Shown one piece after another: positions 7,540-15,696 of a DNA stretch of 64,000 nt; positions within the stretch are counted from its first letter, which is position 1; every line of letters starts with the position of its first letter. The position numbers and the translations under genes were made by a program. Source of the DNA: Flavobacterium kingsejongi (GTDB lineage Bacteria > Bacteroidota > Bacteroidia > Flavobacteriales > Flavobacteriaceae); contig NZ_CP020919.1 of assembly GCF_003076475.1 (NCBI RefSeq), positions 3,410,001 through 3,474,000 on the forward strand. The letters are read 5' to 3'. The notes below the pieces were generated by a model. The model was not told the origin of the DNA, did not search any database, and was given only the letters and a program-made list of their open reading frames with translations.

Positions 7540-10317
7540 ATGCCAAATGATATTTACCAGATTAAAAAGTTACTGAACACCAAAAATGGTACTTACACCT
7601 ACTACAGCCTTCCAGAATTAGAGAAACAGGGATTTGCGATTAGCAAAATGCCCTTTTCCATCCGGATTTTACTGGAAAACGTATTGCGGAATTTTGATGA
7701 TTTTGCCATCACCAAAGAAAATATGGAAACCCTGCTCAACTGGAAACCGGAAGCCTCCGATAAGGATATCCCTTTCAAACCGGCACGCGTACTGATGCAG
7801 GACTTTACCGGGGTTCCTGCAGTAGTGGATATTGCTTCACTACGTGCGGAGATAGCCCGGAAAGGCAAAAATCCCGATGAGATCAATCCGTTAATTCCGG
7901 TGGATTTGGTTATTGACCATTCGGTACAGGTGGATTATTTTGGAACAGAATATTCCTATGACCGGAATATGGATGAAGAATACAAGCGTAATAAAGAACG
8001 GTATCAGTTCTTAAAATGGGCCCAGCAGTCGTTTAGTAATTTTAGTGTAGTACCGCCGGGAATGGGAATTTGCCATCAGGTAAACCTTGAATACCTTTCT
8101 AAAGGAGTTATTGAACGCAATGGGGAAATATTCCCGGATACCTTAGTCGGAACCGATAGCCATACGCCGATGGTGAATGGAATCGGGGTTGTCGCCTGGG
8201 GTGTTGGTGGTATTGAGGCGGAAGCGGCTATTTTAGGCCAGCCGATCTATTTCATCATGCCAGAAGTAATCGGGCTGCGACTGACCGGGCAGCTTCCTGC
8301 AGGTTCCACAGCTACGGATATGGTATTGACGATTGCCGAATTACTGCGTAAATATGGCGTTGTAGGTAAGTTTGTTGAAGTATTCGGTTCCGGGCTTGAC
8401 CATCTTTCCGTACCTGACAGGGCTACCATTGGAAATATGTCCCCCGAATTTGGATGTACCATTACTTATTTCCCAATTGATGACAAAACACTGGAATACA
8501 TGCGCCTGAGCAACCGTTCCGAAGATCAGGTAAAACTGGTGGAGGATTATTGCAAAACCAATATGCTGTGGCGTACCGGAAATGAATCCATTAGCTATAC
8601 CGATATACTCGAACTGGATCTTAGCACTGTGGAACCTACAGTGGCTGGCCCAAAACGCCCACAGGACAAAATATTGCTCAAAGATTTCCAAGGCACCTTT
8701 ATCGATGTACTCCATAAAACATACGGTCGGAAATACATCAAACCGCAGGAGCAGCTGACCCGATGGTATGCTGAGGGTGGTGGCTCACAGCCCATACCTT
8801 CTGAAGCCCCGATGCAACCCGATACAAAAATCGAAAAGATCATCGAAAATGGGATGAAAATGGTTGCTGTAACCGTTGGCCAGGAACAATTCATGCTTTC
8901 TGATGGGGCTGTAGTAATTGCCGCTATTACTTCCTGTACCAACACCTCTAATCCTTATGTAATGATCGGAGCGGGTTTAGTGGCACGAAAAGCGCGCGAA
9001 CATGGCCTGAATGTAAAACCATGGGTCAAAACATCGCTCGCACCAGGATCCAAAGTAGTAACCGATTACCTGATCAAAGCCGATTTATTAGATGACCTGG
9101 AATCGATGAAATTCCATGTGGTTGGATATGGCTGTACGTCGTGTATTGGAAACTCCGGGCCTTTGCCTTCCCATATTGCCAAAGCGATTGATGACCATGA
9201 CCTGGTAATGGCTTCTGTATTGTCGGGAAACCGGAATTTTGAAGCCCGGATCCATCCGCAGATAAAAATGAATTTCCTAATGTCGCCTATGCTGGTCGTT
9301 GCCTATGCCATCGCCGGCCGTGTGGATGTTGACCTGCTCAATGACCCCATCAGTTACGATCCAAACCAGCAGCCGGTATACCTCAAAGACATCTGGCCAA
9401 GCAATGATGAGATTAATAAAGTGATGCAGGCCGTGCTTTCACCAAAACAGTTTGCGAAAAGCTACGGGACCATCTTTGAAGGTAATGAGACCTGGCAAAA
9501 ACTCGAAGTGCCACAGGAAAAAATATATGTGTGGGATGAAGATTCTACCTATATCAAAGAAGCTCCATTTTTCAAGGATCTGCCGGATGAAGCTTCGCCT
9601 TTACTTGATATCGAAAATGCCAATGTACTTTTAGCATTAGGCGATAGTATCACTACGGACCATATTTCACCTGCAGGTGCCTATAATGAGTCTTCTGCTG
9701 CCGGGAAATACCTGATAAGCCGTGGGGTAGAAAAAGCAGACTTCAACTCTTATGGTTCCCGCCGGGGCCATGATGAAGTAATGGTACGGGGTACTTTTGC
9801 CAATGTACGTATTAAAAACTCCCTTGCCGACAAAGAAGGGGGGTATACTAAATATATGCCTACAGGTGAGGAAATGAGCGTATACGATGCTGCAATGCAG
9901 TACAAAGAAGCCAAAATCCCACTGATTATCCTCGCTGGTAAAGAATACGGTAGCGGATCATCCAGAGACTGGGCTGCAAAAGGTACTTTTTTGTTGGGTG
10001 TAAAAGCGGTACTGGCCGAAAGTTATGAACGGATCCACCGAAGCAACCTCGTGGGGATGGGCGTAGTACCACTCCAATACAAAACAGGTGAAAGTGCAGA
10101 AAGCCTTGGCCTTACAGGCAGGGAACGCTTTAGCATTACCGGGATTGCAACAGATATCAAACCACTCAAGGAAGTGACTGTCACAGCCGAGAAAGAAAAT
10201 GGGCAAAAAATAACGTTTCAGGTCATCGCAAGACTGGATTCTAAAATAGAAATTGAATACTATCGCAATGGTGGTATTTTACAATATGTATTGCGCCAGT
10301 TCCTGAATAAAGCGTAA
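7540..10317 (+). CDS. acnA: Aconitate hydratase, AcnA/IRP1 type
   Basis: Converts citrate to isocitrate in the TCA cycle using a [4Fe-4S] cluster. The cluster cysteines are visible in TSCTNTSNPYV and YGCTSCIGNSGPL. Other family blocks include LVGTDSHTPMVNG, the swivel-domain GDSITTDHISPAG and the late AGKEYGSGSSRDWAAKG. At 925 residues it has the AcnA/IRP1 length and order rather than the AcnB order or the shorter mitochondrial type. The start is placed at the ATG of MPNDIYQIKKLL; an upstream in-frame ATG at 7462 would add a 26-residue tail not expected for the family. It is followed by a strong hairpin, so it is likely monocistronic. Confidence 0.96.
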   Translation: MPNDIYQIKKLLNTKNGTYTYYSLPELEKQGFAISKMPFSIRILLENVLRNFDDFAITKENMETLLNWKPEASDKDIPFKPARVLMQDFTGVPAVVDIASLRAEIARKGKNPDEINPLIPVDLVIDHSVQVDYFGTEYSYDRNMDEEYKRNKERYQFLKWAQQSFSNFSVVPPGMGICHQVNLEYLSKGVIERNGEIFPDTLVGTDSHTPMVNGIGVVAWGVGGIEAEAAILGQPIYFIMPEVIGLRLTGQLPAGSTATDMVLTIAELLRKYGVVGKFVEVFGSGLDHLSVPDRATIGNMSPEFGCTITYFPIDDKTLEYMRLSNRSEDQVKLVEDYCKTNMLWRTGNESISYTDILELDLSTVEPTVAGPKRPQDKILLKDFQGTFIDVLHKTYGRKYIKPQEQLTRWYAEGGGSQPIPSEAPMQPDTKIEKIIENGMKMVAVTVGQEQFMLSDGAVVIAAITSCTNTSNPYVMIGAGLVARKAREHGLNVKPWVKTSLAPGSKVVTDYLIKADLLDDLESMKFHVVGYGCTSCIGNSGPLPSHIAKAIDDHDLVMASVLSGNRNFEARIHPQIKMNFLMSPMLVVAYAIAGRVDVDLLNDPISYDPNQQPVYLKDIWPSNDEINKVMQAVLSPKQFAKSYGTIFEGNETWQKLEVPQEKIYVWDEDSTYIKEAPFFKDLPDEASPLLDIENANVLLALGDSITTDHISPAGAYNESSAAGKYLISRGVEKADFNSYGSRRGHDEVMVRGTFANVRIKNSLADKEGGYTKYMPTGEEMSVYDAAMQYKEAKIPLIILAGKEYGSGSSRDWAAKGTFLLGVKAVLAESYERIHRSNLVGMGVVPLQYKTGESAESLGLTGRERFSITGIATDIKPLKEVTVTAEKENGQKITFQVIARLDSKIEIEYYRNGGILQYVLRQFLNKA

Positions 10318-10339
10318 CACGCATTATTTGATTCTAAAA

Positions 10340-10374
10340 ATAAAGCCCGATAGCAAGTAACTATCGGGCTTTAT
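10340..10374 (+). terminator. Hairpin terminator after aconitase
   Basis: A 14-bp stem (core TAAAGCCCGATAG / CTATCGGGCTTTA) with the 7-nt loop CAAGTAA. It lies between aconitase and a convergent lipoprotein gene. The same stem recurs at 11371-11407. Confidence 0.85.
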
Positions 10375-10392
10375 GCTGTAAAGACATCTTAA

Positions 10393-10983
10393 CTATTCGT
10401 GTATTCCAAGAGCCTGTACTAATTCCTCGATTTCATTATTTTTTTCTTTAGGCTCAAAACTTCTATTATTCTTTAAACTATAGAATCGTTGCATAAAATT
10501 TGTAAAATAACCATCTTTTAGAATCCCTGATCGATAGGCATCATACAGATAGTGAAAGTTCTTTTCCCTATCCTCAATTGTGGCACTATGATGGATGATA
10601 AGCCAGGGAGTATAGATGGCCTTTTCACTAGAACTATTTGTTGGATGGCCATACTTTTCTAAATACAATTCTATCTTCTGAAGGTTCAGTAAATCCAACT
10701 GGATCGTATTGTTATTAAGTTGATTATATTCATGCGAATAATAGCCATATTTCATGATGTAGTAGCCGTCTTTATTCCGGATACCCTGATCGGCATCAAC
10801 AATCTCTTCCAGGAAACAGTCCCGCTTTTGTGGGGTATCGAGATTGCATATTTCTTGTTTGTCTTCCTCTGTCAGGACATTTATCCGTTCTTTTCTATGG
10901 CAAGCTCCAAAACCCAGTAGTACAATCAAAAGAAGGATTAATTTAAATTGATTTTTAACTTTAAATCTATCAGTATTATTCAT
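10393..10983 (-). CDS. Hypothetical lipoprotein
   Basis: Family not recognised. The 196-residue product starts with a basic stretch, then a hydrophobic segment (LILLLIVLLGFGAC) ending in a lipobox, so it should be exported and acylated on Cys28. The mature part is polar with two Cys within CNLDTPQKRDC, and Tyr-rich helical segments follow. The gene and its surroundings are noticeably AT-rich. It is divergent from a small XRE regulator, and the pair is bracketed by two copies of the same terminator stem, which suggests a small acquired segment. Confidence 0.75.
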   Translation of the reverse strand: MNNTDRFKVKNQFKLILLLIVLLGFGACHRKERINVLTEEDKQEICNLDTPQKRDCFLEEIVDADQGIRNKDGYYIMKYGYYSHEYNQLNNNTIQLDLLNLQKIELYLEKYGHPTNSSSEKAIYTPWLIIHHSATIEDREKNFHYLYDAYRSGILKDGYFTNFMQRFYSLKNNRSFEPKEKNNEIEELVQALGIHE

Positions 10984-11135
10984 GAAAATTCATTAAATTG
11001 TTGTCTATATAGCAATATTAAGTATTTAACAACAAATACCTTATTCCTATTAGAACTAAATAATTTTATTTTTTTCCTAACAAAAATCAAATTTATTTGT
11101 ATAATTGTATAGTTTATTTCTAAAACCATATCGCT

Positions 11136-11348
11136 ATGATTCGTCAGGTATATCAAAATATTCAGGAGAAACGCCTTGAAAAAAACTTTACTCAAGAATA
11201 CATGGCAGATCAATTATCCATCTCACAGACGCACTATAGTAAAATTGAAAGAGGCATAAAAAATATTACATTAGAGCGCTTTATTAAAATTGGAGAAATT
11301 TTAGAGGTGGACCCTAAAGACCTCTTTGACCCTCTCTCCTTTGATTGA
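11136..11348 (+). CDS. XRE/Cro-CI family HTH regulator
   Basis: A 70-residue protein that is almost entirely one HTH_3 domain. MADQLSISQTHYSKIERG is the classic helix-turn-helix with the SxIERG end, followed by PKDLFDPL. Single-domain regulators of this size usually repress their own promoter and a divergent neighbour. Here the neighbour is the lipoprotein gene 152 bp away. No antitoxin-style toxin partner is visible. The intergenic region is very AT-rich and contains no clear dyad that I could call an operator. Confidence 0.85.
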   Translation: MIRQVYQNIQEKRLEKNFTQEYMADQLSISQTHYSKIERGIKNITLERFIKIGEILEVDPKDLFDPLSFD

Positions 11349-11370
11349 TTAAAACTTAAAACTGCATAAA

Positions 11371-11407
11371 AATAAAGCCCGATAGTTACTCACTATCGGG
11401 CTTTATT
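11371..11407. terminator. Bidirectional hairpin terminator, copy of the one at 10340
   Basis: A 15-bp stem (AATAAAGCCCGATAG and its complement) with a 7-nt loop TTACTCA, between the XRE gene (+) and the lysine-rich protein gene (-). A-rich and T-rich flanks allow termination both ways. The stem matches the one after aconitase base for base over 14 bp. Confidence 0.88.
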
Positions 11408-11416
11408 ATAAAAAAA

Positions 11417-12016
11417 TTATTTTTTTACTTTTTTGGATTTCTTTTTAGACTTCGCTTTTTTCTTGGCTTTGGCTACCTTATTTGCTTTTGCCTTTTTCTT
11501 AGCTTTATCTTTTTTAGTTTTTTCTTTATCTTTCTTTTTCTTCGCTTTGGCTTTAGCCTTTTCTTTTTCTTTTTTCGCTAATACTTTTTTCTTGGCTTTG
11601 TTTTTCTCTTTTTTCGCTTTTTCTTTGTCTTTATCTTTTACTTTCATCTTTTTGATTTTTTTATCTTTTGTTTTGTGTCCTGATTCCAGTGATGCTTCCA
11701 GATTCTTTTCTTTTTCCGCTACTGTCGCTTCATGTGCTGGAACTTCTGCAATAGCTTCTTCTGCCTTTGGTACTTTTGTTACTGGCTTCCGAATACGACT
11801 TGCTGGCTTTGCTGTTGCTGGTTTTGGAGCCGTTGCCGGTTTTGGCGTTGCTGTAGTTTTTGAAGCTGCAGTCCTGGTTCTCGTCCTTGGTGCAGGCGGT
11901 GCTTTTTCAACCGGAGCTGGTGTAGCTGCTGCAGTTTGTTCCACATTTTCCTGTGTAACAACAGCTTCCGTCTCTGAAGCATTGTTTTCGGGTTTATTCT
12001 GATTTTCTCTTGCCAT
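11417..12016 (-). CDS. Histone H1-like lysine/alanine-rich DNA-binding protein
   Basis: A 199-residue low-complexity protein. Residues 1-45 are acidic to neutral (Glu, Gln, Thr, Ala). Residues 45-85 carry Pro-Ala-Lys-Thr repeats such as TATPKPATAPKPATAKP. From about residue 115 to the end it is more than half lysine with Lys-Ala-Lys-Glu repeats. This resembles the C-terminal tail of eukaryotic histone H1 and bacterial HU-tail or Hc1-like proteins, which bind DNA or RNA without a fold. No globular domain is present. Nucleoid or RNA binding is inferred from composition. A good promoter sits 53 bp upstream, and the gene ends at a shared bidirectional terminator. Confidence 0.8.
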   Translation of the reverse strand: MARENQNKPENNASETEAVVTQENVEQTAAATPAPVEKAPPAPRTRTRTAASKTTATPKPATAPKPATAKPASRIRKPVTKVPKAEEAIAEVPAHEATVAEKEKNLEASLESGHKTKDKKIKKMKVKDKDKEKAKKEKNKAKKKVLAKKEKEKAKAKAKKKKDKEKTKKDKAKKKAKANKVAKAKKKAKSKKKSKKVKK

Positions 12017-12068
12017 ACATTTCCTGATTGTTAATTAGATGTAAATTTAACGTTAGCAACGCTTTTAT

Positions 12069-12097
12069 CAAAAATAGGGAATTAATCAATACGCCAA
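12069..12097 (-). promoter_or_regulatory. Promoter of the histone-like gene
   Basis: On the minus strand, TTG (complement of 12095-12097), an 18-bp spacer and TATTTTTG (complement of 12069-12076) match the Bacteroidota promoter. It leaves a leader of roughly 45-50 nt before the ATG at 12016. The rest of the gap to 12331 holds only the element at 12244. Confidence 0.6.
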
Positions 12098-12243
12098 TGT
12101 TAAGCTTTTTTCACATTACTGTTGAGAATTTATTAATAACCTTACCCACTTAAACTTCAAAAAAACCACCACATTACTTCCGAATTAATAGTATCAAAGA
12201 AAAAAGCATTCCCAGTAGGGTCGTTATTCCTTTCGCAGATTTA

Positions 12244-12251
12244 TTATATTT
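12244..12251 (+). promoter_or_regulatory. Candidate -7 element of the MepB-like gene
   Basis: TATATTTG fits TAnnTTTG, about 80 bp before the ATG at 12332. No convincing -33 TTG was found. Confidence 0.35.
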
Positions 12252-12331
12252 GGCATGCTATCGTCCCTGTATTGCACTACCGAAGGCAAATTGAAAATTT
12301 AAACATAACATTCAACAGTAATTCCGCTATC

Positions 12332-12850
12332 ATGAATACTCCCGGTATACCAGCACTTCTTGCCGAAATCTATGAACGTATATTCCGCCCAATGGGTTTT
12401 GGAATGGAGGACCTGGAAAGCCATACAGAAAGCTTAGCATACGACGCCTGCTCCTTTACAGTACATAAGGTTCCGGTGGTCTTTCGAAAAGCTAAAATTA
12501 CGCCTACCAAAATCGGGCAGTTCGTTACCTTATGGAAAAGAAGCACCGCAGGCCCTATTGCACCATATGCTATTACTGATGCAGCAGCACTGTTTATCAT
12601 TGCCACAAAAACGGAACATCGCCTGGGCATATTCCTGTTTCCAAAAGCTGTGCTTGCCCGGCAGGGAGTTGTCACCACTGGTACCAAGGAAGGAAAACGT
12701 GCCCTGCGGGTATATCCACCGTGGGATAGTGTAACAAGCAAACAAGCTCAAAAAACACAACAATGGCAGCTGGATTATTTTGTAGAAATCCCAGCAGTCA
12801 ACACAATTGACCTCGAAAGAATACAGGAGTTATTCCAGGATTTAATGTAG
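12332..12850 (+). CDS. MepB family protein
   Basis: A 172-residue protein matching the MepB domain, named from the third gene of the Staphylococcus aureus mepRAB locus; its biochemical role is not established. Visible family features are the N-terminal YDACSFTV block, a central VTLWKRSTAGPIAPY segment and RVYPPWD near the end. No signal peptide or membrane segment is present. The start chosen is the ATG of MNTPGIPALL; an upstream ATG at 12272 would add 20 polar residues. No MepA-like efflux gene is adjacent, so the staphylococcal context is not conserved here. Confidence 0.8.
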   Translation: MNTPGIPALLAEIYERIFRPMGFGMEDLESHTESLAYDACSFTVHKVPVVFRKAKITPTKIGQFVTLWKRSTAGPIAPYAITDAAALFIIATKTEHRLGIFLFPKAVLARQGVVTTGTKEGKRALRVYPPWDSVTSKQAQKTQQWQLDYFVEIPAVNTIDLERIQELFQDLM

Positions 12851-12868
12851 GGATGAAGAAGTGCAGTC

Positions 12869-13810
12869 CTATTTTTGTTTGGGACTAAAAAACGGCATGG
12901 TATCGAATCGTTTTGTAAAGGCAAGCATTAGGGTACCCGAAGACAATTCTATCGCAGAATCTTTACCCAAAGAAGGATAAACGGAATTATTATGATAATT
13001 AAGTGCTAAAGCCCATTTCTCATGATTGTAGCCAAAGGCAAACCGAAAAAAAGATGTGGGATAAGCCTGCCACTTGCGTCCTTCATCGGTGCGTTCATGG
13101 GAAAAATTGGCACCTATCGTACCTGATCCCGATAAAAACCAATGTTGTCCTATGGCCCAGGTGTAGGCATAGCCACCGCTTATTCCAAACTGGAAATTAT
13201 CCAGTTCTACTTTTTCGGAACGCAGGACATTTTCTCCCGATTCGATTCGATTCATATACATCCCGCCACCAAGCGTAAAACTTCCGGCAGAATGCTTTTG
13301 CCTTTCATTCTGATTAAAGGCCGCTTTATGTGAGAATTTCTTCCCGTTAAAGACATATTGTCCATGGAGCCCATATTGCCGTGCTTTAAGATCAGGGTAT
13401 AAGGTAATTTGTTGGTTTTCACCTTCCACATAAAATCCTCTGTAGCGTTGGATAAATACATCAAAAATAAATTTCCGCCCGTAATGATGGAGTTGGAAGT
13501 CAAATGATTTTGTTTTCCCCATATCCTTATCCAATAAAAAATTAAGCCCATAGCCATAAGCAAAATTAAATGCGGTGTTGTTAATGGAAAATCCTGCACC
13601 GATTTTTGTCGGAGTATTGGGTCTGTAGCTTGTACTTTTCTCCCCTTCATCACTGGTCAATGTGAGATAATTGCGTTCTATGTATAACGTTGCCGAGAGC
13701 TTTTGATCATAAAAACCAATATAGGTACTGTCTACCTCCTGCGCTTTAGAAACTTGCCCTGTAAGGATGAAACATAAAAATACAATCGATAAATAAACGG
13801 AGCGGGTCAT
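12869..13810 (-). CDS. DUF4421 outer-membrane-associated protein
   Basis: A 313-residue exported protein with a signal peptide (MTRSVYLSIVFLCFILTG... ending near SKAQ). The remainder is made of alternating amphipathic strands rich in Tyr, Phe and Gly and ends in an aromatic strand (LMLAFTKRFD), the look of a beta-barrel. The length and GAGFSINNTAFNFAYGYGL-type strand pairs fit the DUF4421 family of Bacteroidota. The start is set at the Met before the signal sequence; an upstream ATG at 13864 adds 18 residues that would disrupt it. Function unknown. Confidence 0.8.
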   Translation of the reverse strand: MTRSVYLSIVFLCFILTGQVSKAQEVDSTYIGFYDQKLSATLYIERNYLTLTSDEGEKSTSYRPNTPTKIGAGFSINNTAFNFAYGYGLNFLLDKDMGKTKSFDFQLHHYGRKFIFDVFIQRYRGFYVEGENQQITLYPDLKARQYGLHGQYVFNGKKFSHKAAFNQNERQKHSAGSFTLGGGMYMNRIESGENVLRSEKVELDNFQFGISGGYAYTWAIGQHWFLSGSGTIGANFSHERTDEGRKWQAYPTSFFRFAFGYNHEKWALALNYHNNSVYPSLGKDSAIELSSGTLMLAFTKRFDTMPFFSPKQK

Positions 13811-13921
13811 AGCTTTAGTAAGGAAATTGAAAGATACTATTTTTACAACGATCAGTATCCTCAAAAATTGTAGGAATAGTGCAAAAAAACACTAATCAGA
13901 ACCCATTATTGGGATCCCGGT

Positions 13922-14509
13922 TTAATACGAATTAATGTGGTTGATGAGATCGCATAATTCCGATATCCCCACTACATAATCGGGAGTGGTATGGAGTAGC
14001 GCATTCTGTGGCATAAAGGGCATTTCTGCTGTTAAGGGATCTTGTATGATAATCGTACCGCCGGTTTTTTCGATTGCACGTAATCCTTCGGTACCATCAG
14101 CATTGGCACCAGACAGCAAAACGGCAGTAAGTCCTTTGCCGTACACCTCTGCAGCAGATTCGAAGGAGACATCGATGCTGGGGCGGCTGTAATTGATTTT
14201 TTCGGAAGCATCGAGAGAAAGCAGCTCTTCTCTTTCGAACAACAGATGGTATCCTGAAGGGGCGACATATATAGCTCCTTTTTCCAGGGGTGTTTTGTCC
14301 TCCACTTCATTCACCGGAAAACTGGTTTTGAGGGCGAAAAGCTCTTCCAGTGTAGTATCTTCTGCATTTTTACGATGCAATACAATAACAATTGTAAAAG
14401 TAGGAAAAGCCGTGAGTCGTGGCAGCAGTTCCATCAGGACTTTAAGACTTCCTGCCGAACCACCGATTATCAAAACTTTACATCCGGAAATTAGGCCATC
14501 TTTTTCCAT
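13922..14509 (-). CDS. cheB: CheB-type methylesterase domain protein without receiver
   Basis: A 195-residue protein equivalent to the catalytic half of CheB. The Ser of GGSAGS, the His of VLHRKN and the Asp of LLSGANADGTEGL form the expected triad. CheB hydrolyses methyl-glutamate on chemoreceptors, but here the receiver domain that normally activates it is missing. The start overlaps the end of cheR by 19 bp. It is the last gene of a six-gene signalling operon that contains no chemoreceptor, CheA or CheW, so the substrate may be a kinase in the operon. That role is an inference. Confidence 0.92.
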   Translation of the reverse strand: MEKDGLISGCKVLIIGGSAGSLKVLMELLPRLTAFPTFTIVIVLHRKNAEDTTLEELFALKTSFPVNEVEDKTPLEKGAIYVAPSGYHLLFEREELLSLDASEKINYSRPSIDVSFESAAEVYGKGLTAVLLSGANADGTEGLRAIEKTGGTIIIQDPLTAEMPFMPQNALLHTTPDYVVGISELCDLINHINSY

Positions 14510-15300
14510 ATCTTTTCTTTATTCAATTGCTTAAAACGATGTTGTATGGAAGAAAACTTTATCGTTTCCTTGGTTCCAAGCGCCAGATACCCCAGTTTGG
14601 CCAGGCTATCATCAAAAAGTTCTAAGGCGTGTTCCTGTAAATCCTTATCAAAATAGATCAGGACGTTCCGGCATAAAATCAGGTCAAATTCATTAAAAGA
14701 CCTGTCCGATACCAGATTATGCTGGGAGAATACCATTTTGCTCAACAAATCGTCGCCAAATTTTGCAAACCCATAATTGGCGGTGTAGTAGTGCGAGAAA
14801 TCTTTATCACCACCGGAATCTCTATAATTCTCTGCATACTGCTTCATCACACGTAAAGGAAAAACACCTTTCTTAGCAGTCTCCAGTACAACGGGATTGA
14901 GGTCTGTAGCATACAACAGGGATTTATGGAGCAAGTTGGCCTCTTTTAATAGGATGGCCATCGAAAATACCTCCTCGCCTGTTGAACATCCAGCATGCCA
15001 AAAGCGGATAAAAGGTTTGGTGGCCAATTGGGGTAATATTTCATTTCGCAATACCGAATAAAATTGCGGATCCCGGAACATTTCGGTCACGTTCACGGTA
15101 ATCTCCTCGACCATGCGTTTGAAATAATCAGCATCCGCCAATATTTGCATCCGGAATTCGGTAAAGTGGGTGAATCCATCCAACTGATACAAACGGTCCA
15201 CACGCCTTTTCAGAGAGGCCCTGGAATAACCACTAAAGTCGTATCCATAGGCATCAAATATATCGTTAATTAAGAGTTCCAGTGCTGCTGCTTCTATCAT
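14491..15300 (-). CDS. cheR: CheR-type methyltransferase
   Basis: A 269-residue protein with the CheR layout: an N-terminal helical domain (about 1-75, with SLKRRVDRLYQLDGF) and a SAM-binding domain with HAGCSTGEEVFSMAI, the ATDLNPVVLETAKKG acceptor-acid segment and LILCRNVLIYFD. It transfers methyl groups from SAM to glutamates of receptors. In Bacteroidota that lack flagella and receptors it may act on the coiled-coil region of hybrid kinases. Its start lies 7 bp after the preceding receiver gene, so the genes are clearly co-transcribed. Confidence 0.93.
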   Translation of the reverse strand: MIEAAALELLINDIFDAYGYDFSGYSRASLKRRVDRLYQLDGFTHFTEFRMQILADADYFKRMVEEITVNVTEMFRDPQFYSVLRNEILPQLATKPFIRFWHAGCSTGEEVFSMAILLKEANLLHKSLLYATDLNPVVLETAKKGVFPLRVMKQYAENYRDSGGDKDFSHYYTANYGFAKFGDDLLSKMVFSQHNLVSDRSFNEFDLILCRNVLIYFDKDLQEHALELFDDSLAKLGYLALGTKETIKFSSIQHRFKQLNKEKIWKKMA

Positions 15301-15307
15301 GCTGCTT

Positions 15308-15673
15308 TTATAATACGCTTAATACATCCAGTAATTTATCGACGTCTACCGGTTTTGAAACATAATCATCGGCACCGGCCTGCAGGCATTTTTCACGATC
15401 CCCTAACATCGCCTGGGCTGTCACCGCAATAACGGGCGTCTTTGCCCTGTGTGGGATGTTTTTTATAAGTGGAATGGCTTCATAACCATCCATTTCGGGC
15501 ATCATCATATCAATGAGCACGGCATCTACGATTGCATTGCTTTTCAGGAGTTGCAGCGCCTCTTCGGCACTCATGCACGAAAGGCATTCAAATGATTTCG
15601 CACGCAATGTTGCCGAAAGGGCAAAAATATTTCGCGTATCATCATCAATAATTAAAATTCTCTTCTTAGTCAT
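15308..15673 (-). CDS. Single-domain response regulator
   Basis: A 121-residue receiver domain and nothing else. IIDDD forms the acidic pocket, the phosphoacceptor is Asp in VLIDMMMPEMDGYE, and the Thr (VIAVTAQAM) and Lys (VSKPVD) switch residues are present. It closely resembles the third receiver of the adjacent hybrid kinase (both share DREKC-x-x-AGA/GAS-D-Y-x-x-KPVDVD), which points to a duplication within the operon. Without an output domain it probably works as a phosphate sink or shuttle, or by protein contact. Confidence 0.93.
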   Translation of the reverse strand: MTKKRILIIDDDTRNIFALSATLRAKSFECLSCMSAEEALQLLKSNAIVDAVLIDMMMPEMDGYEAIPLIKNIPHRAKTPVIAVTAQAMLGDREKCLQAGADDYVSKPVDVDKLLDVLSVL

Positions 15674-15696
15674 AGTAACACCTACAGTATATTGTA

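Noticed and set aside
11433-12002. 189-codon Phe/Ala/Ser-rich frame antisense to the histone-like gene
   Set aside because: It is the mirror of a Lys-rich gene (AAA/AAG read as TTT/CTT) and has no promoter; the lysine-rich frame has a promoter and a terminator.
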